Assembly (NCBI GenBank): GCA_937925895.1
Contig: CALANC010000326.1
Location: forward strand, 1 to 5,795
Direction: 5' to 3'
From: an uncultured Desulfobacterales bacterium
Lineage (GTDB): Bacteria > Desulfobacterota > Desulfobacteria > Desulfobacterales > UBA11574
Length of the DNA stretch: 5,795 bases
The first letter of the stretch is position 1. Every line of letters begins with the position of its first letter. The notes below the pieces were generated by a model that saw only the letters and a list, made by a program, of their open reading frames with translations, ran no database searches and was not told where the DNA came from. A program made the position numbers and the translations under genes. Shown one piece after another: positions 1 to 5,795 of the stretch.

Positions 1-428
1 TAAAATTTCTAGGCGACATCAAAACGGCGGATATCGATAAGATCGGCGGTGTGATGGATGAATCCGTCAGGGAGCATGCACCCATTTCACTTAAAGCAAA
101 AGGGATCGGCGTGTTTCCCGGTATCAAACGCCCCCGTGTCATATGGACAGGCGTTTCAGGACAAGTCAACCAACTGTTCGGATTGCAAAAGCGGTTGGAA
201 GATAATCTGGATGGATTGGGGTTTCCAAAAGAGAATAGACCCTTTAAAGTCCATCTTACGTTCGGAAGGGTTAAGAATAGGCTGGATCCAAAACGCCTTG
301 GCGATGCATTGTCGGAATTTAGCGGGTTCGAATCTGCGGAATTCGTTGCAGACAGGGTGATTTTGTACAAAAGTGATCTCAAACCAGCAGGTGCGGTCTA
401 TACCAAACTTGTTGAAGCAGTTCTGTGA
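1..428 (+). CDS. thpR: RNA 2',3'-cyclic phosphodiesterase (2H phosphoesterase / 2'-5' RNA ligase family), 3' part
   Basis: Partial gene: the frame is open from the left edge (first whole codon at position 3) to TGA at 426-428, giving about 141 residues of a family that is usually about 180-190 long, so roughly the first quarter is missing. The visible protein begins with KFLGD, the stretch that normally follows the first HxT/S motif in this family; that first motif would lie just outside the window. The second signature is visible as HLT within [11 protein letters not shown] (His codon at 252-254, Thr codon at 258-260), and [14 protein letters not shown] matches the central strand region of the family. 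Known members have two HxT/S motifs that form the active site and hydrolyse RNA 2',3'-cyclic phosphates; in vitro some also join tRNA halves through 2'-5' bonds. The protein is expected to be cytoplasmic. A GTG at 51 is not the start, because conserved residues precede it. The gene ends 47 bases before recA and is probably cotranscribed with it. Confidence 0.88.
   Translation, partial: KFLGDIKTADIDKIGGVMDESVREHAPISLKAKGIGVFPGIKRPRVIWTGVSGQVNQLFGLQKRLEDNLDGLGFPKENRPFKVHLTFGRVKNRLDPKRLGDALSEFSGFESAEFVADRVILYKSDLKPAGAVYTKLVEAVL
361..372. repeat. Perfect 12-bp palindrome about 100 bases before recA
   Basis: TTTTGTACAAAA is fully self-complementary and lies in the end of thpR (codons for ILYK), 103 bases before the recA ATG. 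Whether it is an operator cannot be told from one copy; it matches no SOS box that I know. Confidence 0.4.
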
Positions 429-463
429 ATTCAGGCGAATCAAATGAACGTTACGGTATTGAT

Positions 464-470
464 AAGGAGG
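464..470 (+). promoter_or_regulatory. Shine-Dalgarno of recA
   Basis: AAGGAGG is a near-perfect match to the anti-SD of 16S rRNA. It lies 5 bases before the ATG at 476, which fixes the recA start there and rules out the in-frame upstream GTG at 425. Its strength fits an abundant protein. Confidence 0.9.
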
Positions 471-475
471 ATATC

Positions 476-1504
476 ATGAGCATTTCTCCGGATAAGGAAA
501 AGGCGGTTGAAACCGCCATGGGACAAATAGAGCGACAATTCGGCAAAGGATCTATTATGAAGTTGGGAAGCAGTCCGATTATTGATGTGCCGACAATTCC
601 AACAGGCTCTCTTGCATTTGATAAAGCTTTAGGCATAGGGGGGTTACCCAGAGGAAGGGTGATCGAAATTTTCGGTCCGGAAGCGTCGGGGAAAACAACG
701 CTTGCGCTTCATGCAGTTGCCGAGGCCCAGAAACAGGGCGGCATTGTCGCTTTCGTAGACGCCGAACATGCCCTGGACACATCTTATGCAAAACGACTCG
801 GGGTGAATTGCGAAGAACTTCTGGTTGCTCAACCTGATACAGGAGAGCAAGCACTGGAGATTGCAGACATGCTGGTCAGGAGCGGTGCAATCGACATTGT
901 CGTTATCGATTCTGTTGCTGCACTTGTTCCCCGGGCGGAAATTGAAGGCGAGATGGGGGATACCCATATGGGGTTACAGGCTCGGCTCATGTCCCAGGCG
1001 CTAAGAAAACTGACGGGAACCATCAGTAAGACCATGACCCTGGTCATATTTATTAACCAAATTCGCATGAAAATCGGGGTGGTATTCGGAAATCCTGAAA
1101 CGACGACAGGAGGAAATGCACTTAAATTTTATTCATCGGTCAGGATTGACATCAGACGCATTGGCGCCATTAAAGACGGGCAGGAAATAGTGGGCAACCG
1201 CACCCGGGTTCGGGTTGTTAAAAACAAGATGGCTCCGCCTTTTATGGAAGCGGAATTCGACATCCTCTATGGTGAAGGCATTTCTCAATTCGGCGATCTG
1301 CTCGATACCGGAGTGCAAACGGGTGTCGTTGAAAAAAGCGGTTCCTGGTTTTCATACGACGGCGAGCGGATCGGTCAGGGACGACAAAATGTTATCCGTT
1401 TTTTGAAAGACAATCCGGACATGTATCATTCAGCACTGGTTAAAGTAAAAGAATCGTTGGGTCTTTCCCAGAAACAAAACGAGACCGTTCAGGACGATTC
1501 GTAA
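476..1504 (+). CDS. recA: Recombinase RecA
   Basis: Complete, 342 aa, close to the usual 340-355. RecA forms ATP-dependent filaments on single-stranded DNA, carries out homologous pairing and strand exchange, and triggers LexA self-cleavage in the SOS response. Visible landmarks: N-terminal polymerisation helix (about 5-30, [20 protein letters not shown]), Walker A GPEASGKT at 67-74, catalytic Glu97 in FVDAEHALD, Walker B ending at Asp145 ([14 protein letters not shown]), loop L1 around 157-166 ([10 protein letters not shown]), and loop L2 around 196-210 ending in NPETTTGG. The C-terminal domain spans about 270-342, and the tail is short and mildly acidic (ETVQDDS). The start is set by the AAGGAGG at 464-470. 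Oddity: L2 reads GVVFGNPE where the family nearly always has GVMFGNPE. No recX follows; alaS starts 29 bases after the stop. No clear LexA operator was found upstream. Identity is certain from these motifs. Confidence 0.99.
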   Translation: MSISPDKEKAVETAMGQIERQFGKGSIMKLGSSPIIDVPTIPTGSLAFDKALGIGGLPRGRVIEIFGPEASGKTTLALHAVAEAQKQGGIVAFVDAEHALDTSYAKRLGVNCEELLVAQPDTGEQALEIADMLVRSGAIDIVVIDSVAALVPRAEIEGEMGDTHMGLQARLMSQALRKLTGTISKTMTLVIFINQIRMKIGVVFGNPETTTGGNALKFYSSVRIDIRRIGAIKDGQEIVGNRTRVRVVKNKMAPPFMEAEFDILYGEGISQFGDLLDTGVQTGVVEKSGSWFSYDGERIGQGRQNVIRFLKDNPDMYHSALVKVKESLGLSQKQNETVQDDS

Positions 1505-1522
1505 GTCGAAACTACAACAACA

Positions 1523-1527
1523 TGGAG
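1523..1527 (+). promoter_or_regulatory. Shine-Dalgarno deciding the alaS start
   Basis: TGGAG lies 6 bases before the ATG at 1534. The alternative in-frame ATG at 1522 overlaps this site and has only an A/C-rich leader (actacaacaac) in front of it, with no SD. The start at 1534 is therefore preferred. Confidence 0.65.
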
Positions 1528-1533
1528 TTAACT

Positions 1534-4164
1534 ATGACTGGAAATGACGTGCGCAGTAAATTTCTTGACTATTTTGAGAAACACAATCACCAAATCGTTA
1601 GGAGTTCATCTCTTGTCCCTGCCGATGATCCCACCTTGCTGTTTGTTAATGCAGGTATGGTGCAGTTTAAACGCTCTTTTCTCGGCGAAGAAAAAAGAGG
1701 GTATGTCCGGGCGGCAACATCCCAAAAATGTGTCAGGGCCGGTGGGAAGCATAACGATTTGGAGAATGTTGGATATACGGCAAGACATCACACCTTTTTC
1801 GAAATGCTTGGCAACTTTTCCTTCGGAGATTATTTCAAGGAAAAGGCCATTGATTTCGGCTGGGATCTGTTGACGAACGGATATGGGTTGCCGGCAGAGA
1901 AACTTTGGATTTCGATTTATCTGGATGATGACGAGGCCCATGAGCTCTGGCACAGGAATATCGGCGTGCCGGAGGATCGAATTTTACGGTTCGGAGAAGA
2001 GGACAACTTTTGGGCCATGGGTGACACGGGTCCATGCGGTCCCTGCAGCGAAATACACCTAGACCGAGGAGAAGATTACGGCTGTGGAACCCCTGAATGC
2101 CAGCTCGGTTGTGATTGTGACCGCTTTCTCGAAATATGGAACCTGGTATTCATGCAATTCAACCGTGATATTTCAGGGGAAATGACACCACTGCCAAAAC
2201 CGAGCATAGATACCGGATTGGGGCTCGAAAGGATGATATCCCTCATCCAGGATGTGCCAACGAATTATGACATAGATCTGATTCTTCCCATCATCCAGAA
2301 AGTAGAAGACCTTGCTGAAAAACGCCTGGACGAATCACGGGAGTCAGAAGTCGCCATGAAGGTTATTGCCGACCACAGCAGGGCAGCAGCGTTTTTAATC
2401 GGTGACGGAATTCTACCTTCCAATGAAGGCAGAGGCTATGTCCTGCGGCGCATCATGAGGCGGGCGATTCGCTACGGACGTAATATCGGACTTACCCAAC
2501 CGTTTCTTCATAAAACAGCCGAAGTTGTCTTTGATGTTATGAAACCCGAATACCCGGATCTTACAGAGGCTTCGGCATTTATAACCAATGTGATTAAAAA
2601 TGAGGAAATCAGATTTTCGGAAACTCTCGATTATGGCCTCAATTTACTCAATGACAGCCTAGCTGATTTAAAGGCAAAAGGACAAAAACAGGTTCCCGGC
2701 GATCTAATATTTAAATTGTATGACACCTACGGGTTTCCGGTCGATATTGTGGGTGATGTCATCAGAGATGATGATATGAACCTTGATATGGAGGGTTTTG
2801 ATGAGGCCATGGCGGTTCAACGTGCTCGGTCCAAATCTGTCGCAGCCTTTACGACCATCAGTGATGCCTATAAAAACCTGTCGGCGAAAGGAATAATACC
2901 TGAATTCGTGGGCTATGATATTTTATCATGCGATGCAAAAGCCCTTCTGCTGGTTGAAGACGGGAATGAAATTCAGGAGGCCAGCAGCGGTCAAACGGTC
3001 GAAGTCGTAACTGAAAATACACCCTTTTATGGCGAATCAGGAGGACAGGTTGGAGACACCGGGACGATCACCGGAGAAAATTTTGAAGTTACGGTTTCAG
3101 ATACCATTAAGGATCCGACGGGACTGATCATTCATAAAGGCAAGGTCATATCCGGGCGCATCAAACAGAATGATATCATAACTTTGACGGTGGACGAAAA
3201 GCAGCGTAAAGCGACGGCCTTGAATCATACGGCGACTCATTTGCTCCACTATGCGCTGCGTAAGATTCTCGGTGACCATGTCAAACAGGCAGGTTCGATG
3301 GTGGCACCGGACAGAATGCGTTTCGATTTTACCCATTTTTCTCAAACCGAACCCGATATGCTGGAAAGGATTGAAACTCTTGTAAACGACAAAGTGCGTG
3401 AAAACATACCAGTCAAAACGGAAGAGATGGATGCCGAAGAGGCTTTTAAAACCGATGCGACAGCGATCTTTGAGGAAAAATATGGCGACCGGGTCAGGGT
3501 GATTTCTCTCAGCGATTTCAGCAAAGAACTTTGCGGTGGGACCCATACCGATCGTACCGGAGACATCGGTCTATTCAAAATTCTTGAAGAGTCGAGCGTT
3601 GCCTCAGGGATAAGGCGGATCGAAGCAGTCACCGGATCCGCTGCCGTTACGTATATTCAAAAAAATGCCAGGCTTATTCAAGACAGCGCTCGAAAGCTCA
3701 AGGAGCATCCTGAGGCCGTTCCCCAAAGGGTGGAGAAAATATTGTCCCATCAGAGGTCGTTAGAAAAGGAAGTTGAACAATTAAAGGCTAGAATGGCTTC
3801 CTTATCAACGGAGGGTGCTGAAGAGGAGGCAAGAACGGTCAATGGTGTAATGTTATTGGTGAGACAAGTCGCGGCGGACAACCCGGCCTCACTAAGAGCC
3901 CTGGCCGATAAATTTAGAGATAAAATAAAATCAGGTATCGTCGCCTTAGGCAGTGTAGCCGGCTCAAAGGTGTTTCTAATTGTCGTGGTCACAAAAGATT
4001 TGACGAATCGATTTCATGCCGGCGAGATTATAAAGCAGATTGCGACAGTAGTAGGCGGCAGCGGCGGCGGCAGGGCGGATATGGCCCAGGCCGGCGGAAC
4101 AGAGCCCGAGATGCTGGAGCAGGCTCTTGAAAAGGTATTTGATGTGGTGGCGGGTGGTCCTTAG
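1534..4164 (+). CDS. alaS: Alanyl-tRNA synthetase
   Basis: Complete, 876 aa from the ATG at 1534 (880 from the weaker ATG at 1522), the normal bacterial length. It charges tRNA-Ala with alanine in the cytoplasm and clears mischarged Ser/Gly. The class II catalytic core occupies about 1-240: motif 2 region RAGGKHNDLENVGYTARHHT, TGPCGPCSEI at about 165-174, and motif 3 GLER at 230-233. A cysteine cluster (C184, C189, C193, C195 in GCGTPEC..GCDCDRF) sits in the core, as in many non-enterobacterial AlaRS. The tRNA-recognition domain follows (SNEGRGYVLRRIMRRAIRYG). The editing domain shows ESGGQ at 501-505 and the zinc ligands H565, H569 (HTATH), C667 and H671 (CGGTH), all present, so editing should be intact. 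A probable coiled coil (about 730-765, RSLEKEVEQLKARM) leads to the C-Ala domain with its Gly-rich GGSGGGRADMAQAGG at about 841-855. It is probably cotranscribed with recA. Confidence 0.99.
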   Translation: MTGNDVRSKFLDYFEKHNHQIVRSSSLVPADDPTLLFVNAGMVQFKRSFLGEEKRGYVRAATSQKCVRAGGKHNDLENVGYTARHHTFFEMLGNFSFGDYFKEKAIDFGWDLLTNGYGLPAEKLWISIYLDDDEAHELWHRNIGVPEDRILRFGEEDNFWAMGDTGPCGPCSEIHLDRGEDYGCGTPECQLGCDCDRFLEIWNLVFMQFNRDISGEMTPLPKPSIDTGLGLERMISLIQDVPTNYDIDLILPIIQKVEDLAEKRLDESRESEVAMKVIADHSRAAAFLIGDGILPSNEGRGYVLRRIMRRAIRYGRNIGLTQPFLHKTAEVVFDVMKPEYPDLTEASAFITNVIKNEEIRFSETLDYGLNLLNDSLADLKAKGQKQVPGDLIFKLYDTYGFPVDIVGDVIRDDDMNLDMEGFDEAMAVQRARSKSVAAFTTISDAYKNLSAKGIIPEFVGYDILSCDAKALLLVEDGNEIQEASSGQTVEVVTENTPFYGESGGQVGDTGTITGENFEVTVSDTIKDPTGLIIHKGKVISGRIKQNDIITLTVDEKQRKATALNHTATHLLHYALRKILGDHVKQAGSMVAPDRMRFDFTHFSQTEPDMLERIETLVNDKVRENIPVKTEEMDAEEAFKTDATAIFEEKYGDRVRVISLSDFSKELCGGTHTDRTGDIGLFKILEESSVASGIRRIEAVTGSAAVTYIQKNARLIQDSARKLKEHPEAVPQRVEKILSHQRSLEKEVEQLKARMASLSTEGAEEEARTVNGVMLLVRQVAADNPASLRALADKFRDKIKSGIVALGSVAGSKVFLIVVVTKDLTNRFHAGEIIKQIATVVGGSGGGRADMAQAGGTEPEMLEQALEKVFDVVAGGP

Positions 4165-4198
4165 TCATTGCCTTTCGCTCAATTAAGGTCATAGAGCA

Positions 4199-5017
4199 AT
4201 GGATGGTCTAAAGTTACGATTAAAAATTGTTTTCGGGGTTCTGATTGTAGTCATAGCATTAGGGACCTTGGGCTTCAAGTTCATTGAAGGGCTTTCCCTG
4301 GTTGATGCCTTTTATTTTAGTATCGTTACGATTACGACGGTTGGGTATGGTGACATTCACCCGTCTACAGAACCGGGCAAGATTCTAGCCATGATTCTGA
4401 TTATTTCCGGGGTGGGAACTTTTCTGGCTGTTGTTGCCAATGCAACCGAAATGTTGATGAGTCGACGAGAAAGAGAGATTCGACGGCAAAAGACAAATAT
4501 GGTATTGAGAACGTTTTTCAGCGATATCGGTATCCGGCTGCTTAAATTTTTTACCACATTCGACCCGCATATCGAAAACATCGGCAAAGACCTGAAAGTG
4601 ACGAAAGACTGGTCAAAAAGAGAATTTTCAACCGCAAAAAGACATCTTGAAATCTATGACTTTTCCGTGGATGTTCATCGTAGCAGCCTGGAATCGCTGA
4701 GTCGTTTTCTGGAAGAAAAGGGGGACAACCTTCTTCGTAACTTAGAAAACCCTGTTTTGCTGGAACACGAAAGCTTTGCAGGCGTACTCCAGGCAATTAT
4801 TCACTTAAGAGACGAATTTCTTCTAAGAGAAGACCTGAATAACCTGCCGGAATCCGACAATAAGCACATTGCCGGAGATATTCGGAGGGCATACCGTAGG
4901 CTGGCCTACCAGTGGCTGGATTATATGGACTATTTAAGAGCCGATTACCCTTACTTGTTTAACCTTGCCTCCCGAACCAATCCCTTTGATCCGGAGGCTT
5001 CACCCATCGTCACTTAA
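4199..5017 (+). CDS. Two-transmembrane potassium channel subunit with a long non-RCK C-terminal domain
   Basis: Complete, 272 aa. TM1 is about 9-29, the pore helix about 34-46, the selectivity filter TTVGYGD at 46-52, and TM2 about 61-83. This is the 2TM (Ion_trans_2/KcsA-like) layout, expected to form a tetrameric K+ pore in the inner membrane. The filter is the canonical TVGYGD, so K+ selectivity is a safe family inference. After TM2 comes a very basic linker (SRREREIRRQK, 88-98) and then about 170 mostly helical, charged residues ending in a Tyr/Trp-rich segment (YQWLDYMDYLRADYPYLFNLASRTNPFD, about 237-264). I see no Rossmann GxGxxG nucleotide site as in RCK/TrkA-N channels, and no cyclic-nucleotide-binding or PAS motif. 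The ligand, if any, is unknown. AAGG at 4185-4188 is a modest SD, 10 bases from the ATG. The gene starts 34 bases after alaS and may ride on the same transcript. It converges with the methyltransferase gene. Confidence 0.9.
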   Translation: MDGLKLRLKIVFGVLIVVIALGTLGFKFIEGLSLVDAFYFSIVTITTVGYGDIHPSTEPGKILAMILIISGVGTFLAVVANATEMLMSRREREIRRQKTNMVLRTFFSDIGIRLLKFFTTFDPHIENIGKDLKVTKDWSKREFSTAKRHLEIYDFSVDVHRSSLESLSRFLEEKGDNLLRNLENPVLLEHESFAGVLQAIIHLRDEFLLREDLNNLPESDNKHIAGDIRRAYRRLAYQWLDYMDYLRADYPYLFNLASRTNPFDPEASPIVT

Positions 5018-5032
5018 ACTCTGAGACCATTT

Positions 5033-5052
5033 AAAAACACCCTCTTAGAGGG
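5033..5052 (-). terminator. Probable intrinsic terminator of the methyltransferase gene, possibly acting both ways
   Basis: On the minus strand CCCTC-TAA-GAGGG (5040-5052) forms a 5-bp G+C-rich stem with a 3-base loop, followed by TG and five T (5033-5037). The loop triplet is the stop codon of the methyltransferase gene. Read on the plus strand the same hairpin is followed by AGCCTTTCTT, a poor T-tract, so termination of the channel transcript here would be weaker. The stem is short, so this is a likely call rather than a certain one. Confidence 0.55.
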
Positions 5053-5795
5053 AGCCTTTCTTGTGGCTCGAGCCCACCGGCATGAAGAGCCGTTTTTGTT
5101 CCTCGGTCAGTTTAGCCGGAGAATATTTGCTGGCAGGCACCTGGCGACCCAATGCTTCGGCCATGGCACGGATATGATAAGGAGCTGAGCCGCAGCAACC
5201 GCCAATGAAATTAACCCCCAGCTCAAAGGCCTTCCGGGCAAAATCGGCCATTTCGTCACGGGTGGCCGTATAAGGGTCCAGGTGAATGGGGAAAACCGTA
5301 TTGCCTTCATCATCGGTCAATACCTCAAATGTGGGTTCATGTTCCGTGGTCCGGTAGGCAACCGGTAGAGCAGCCACATGACCTTTTACGTTTTCGGTAA
5401 TCTTTTTCAAGATCGGCAGCATGGTGGCCGGGCCCTGATAACAGTTCAGGCCGACGACATCGGCGCCAAGGTCCGCCAATCGCCGACAGGCTTCTTCCGG
5501 CGTATATCCATCTCTCAACAGGCCGTCGGCATCGATGGCCAGATTGACCACTGCAGGCAACCCAACATTTTTTATTGCTTTCACTGCCAGGCAGGCTTCA
5601 CCGGAAAAGGAGATGGTTTCCGCTATGATAAATTCAGCACCTCCTTCTTTGGACCACCGGGCCTGCTCCTCAAACATGGCGATGGTCTTTTTCTCGGCTT
5701 CTCGATTGCCTGGTTCCCAGACATTGGATTGTCCAATGTTTCCGGCCAACAAGGTATGAGTTTCATCAGCTACCTTTTTGGCAATCCTTAACGCC
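5045..5795 (-). CDS. Betaine-homocysteine-type S-methyltransferase, C-terminal part
   Basis: Partial: the frame runs from the right edge (no stop, no credible start; it opens with ALRIAKKVADETHTLLAGNIG) to TAA at 5045-5047, leaving 249 whole codons. The family moves a methyl group to homocysteine, making methionine, on a zinc-bound thiolate in a TIM barrel. The three zinc cysteines are visible: one in GLNCYQGP (codon 5441-5443) and the pair in GGCCG (5195-5197 and 5192-5194). The 82-residue spacing between the first and second matches, as I recall, human BHMT (C217 to C299/C300) rather than the shorter spacing of MetH. LPVAYRTTEHEP and the stretch around GGCCGSAPYHIRAMAE also resemble BHMT. 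Only 48 residues follow the CC pair, so the long C-terminal dimerisation region of animal BHMT is absent. The methyl donor (betaine, S-methylmethionine or another) cannot be settled here. The product is soluble. The gene converges with the channel gene and ends in its own hairpin. Confidence 0.88.
   Translation of the reverse strand, partial: ALRIAKKVADETHTLLAGNIGQSNVWEPGNREAEKKTIAMFEEQARWSKEGGAEFIIAETISFSGEACLAVKAIKNVGLPAVVNLAIDADGLLRDGYTPEEACRRLADLGADVVGLNCYQGPATMLPILKKITENVKGHVAALPVAYRTTEHEPTFEVLTDDEGNTVFPIHLDPYTATRDEMADFARKAFELGVNFIGGCCGSAPYHIRAMAEALGRQVPASKYSPAKLTEEQKRLFMPVGSSHKKGSL
5721..5739. repeat. Perfect inverted repeat, 8-bp arms and 3-base loop, inside the methyltransferase gene
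   Basis: ACATTGGA (5721-5728), TTG, TCCAATGT (5732-5739) pair exactly. It lies in the codons for NIGQSNV of the methyltransferase, so it may be a coincidence of coding, but it would form a compact hairpin in the mRNA. There is no T-tract next to it, so it is not a terminator. Confidence 0.6.

Noticed and set aside
409..445. Sigma-70 promoter for recA (TTGTTG/TTGAAG as a -35)
   Set aside because: No acceptable -10 hexamer lies at 16-18 bases, so I do not call a promoter.
425..475. In-frame GTG at 425 as an upstream start for recA, giving a 359-aa protein
   Set aside because: The 17 extra residues ([17 protein letters not shown]) have no counterpart in RecA, and AAGGAGG lies 5 bases before the ATG at 476.
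423..475. SOS (LexA) box just upstream of recA
   Set aside because: I looked for CTGT-N8-ACAG and GAAC-N4-GTTC. Only TGAATTCA (426-433) and AACGTT (447-452) are palindromic there, and neither extends to a known LexA site.
1522..1533. ATG at 1522 as the alaS start
   Set aside because: It has no SD in front and overlaps the TGGAG that serves the ATG at 1534. It would add only four residues, so the alternative is noted but not preferred.
2083..2118. Cysteine cluster in AlaS as a novel metal site
   Set aside because: The GCG..C...GCDCDR pattern is common in AlaRS of many bacteria outside the enterics, so it is a normal family variant.
3097..3546. Minus-strand open frame of 149 codons inside alaS
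   Set aside because: It is antisense to the AlaS editing domain, whose motifs are intact; the composition is that of a shadow frame.
4048..4080. GGC-rich repeat tract near the alaS 3' end
   Set aside because: It encodes the conserved Gly-rich GGSGGGRADMAQAGG segment of the C-Ala domain; the repetition follows from the protein, not from a microsatellite.
5378..5791. Plus-strand open frame of 137 codons opposite the methyltransferase
   Set aside because: It lies wholly antisense to a clear zinc-methyltransferase reading frame and shows no recognisable domain.

Overview
The window reads as an ordinary chromosomal segment of a Gram-negative bacterium, most likely one of the Desulfobacterota (the old sulfate-reducing 'Deltaproteobacteria'). 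That placement is an inference from the gene order thpR-recA-alaS without a recX in between, the flavour of the RecA and AlaS proteins, and a BHMT-type homocysteine methyltransferase. It was not tested by any search. Base composition is moderate throughout, with no sign of a transferred block, insertion sequence, CRISPR array, tRNA or rRNA gene.

Layout, left to right. (1) Positions 1-428, plus strand: the 3' part of a 2H-phosphoesterase gene (thpR, RNA 2',3'-cyclic phosphodiesterase / '2'-5' RNA ligase' family), whose start lies outside the window. (2) 476-1504, plus: a complete recA of 342 codons with a near-perfect Shine-Dalgarno. (3) 1534-4164, plus: a complete alanyl-tRNA synthetase gene, alaS (876 aa). 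(4) 4199-5017, plus: a two-transmembrane potassium channel subunit with a K+ selectivity filter and a long C-terminal domain that does not look like the usual RCK/TrkA domain. (5) 5045-5795, minus: the C-terminal part of a betaine-homocysteine-type S-methyltransferase, running out of the right edge. Genes 4 and 5 converge, with a small hairpin between them.

The four plus-strand genes have gaps of only 47, 29 and 34 bases with no terminator-like hairpin between them, so they could be one transcript: RNA repair/processing, recombination, translation and then the channel. No convincing promoter or SOS operator was found in front of recA. The methyltransferase is separately transcribed and belongs to methionine/one-carbon metabolism.

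Nothing here is clearly a new system. The items most worth following are the orphan cytoplasmic domain of the channel, a methionine-to-valine change in the otherwise highly conserved RecA L2 loop, the divergence and shortness of the methyltransferase relative to animal BHMT, and a few small palindromes. Of these, the methyltransferase terminator carries the stop codon in its loop.
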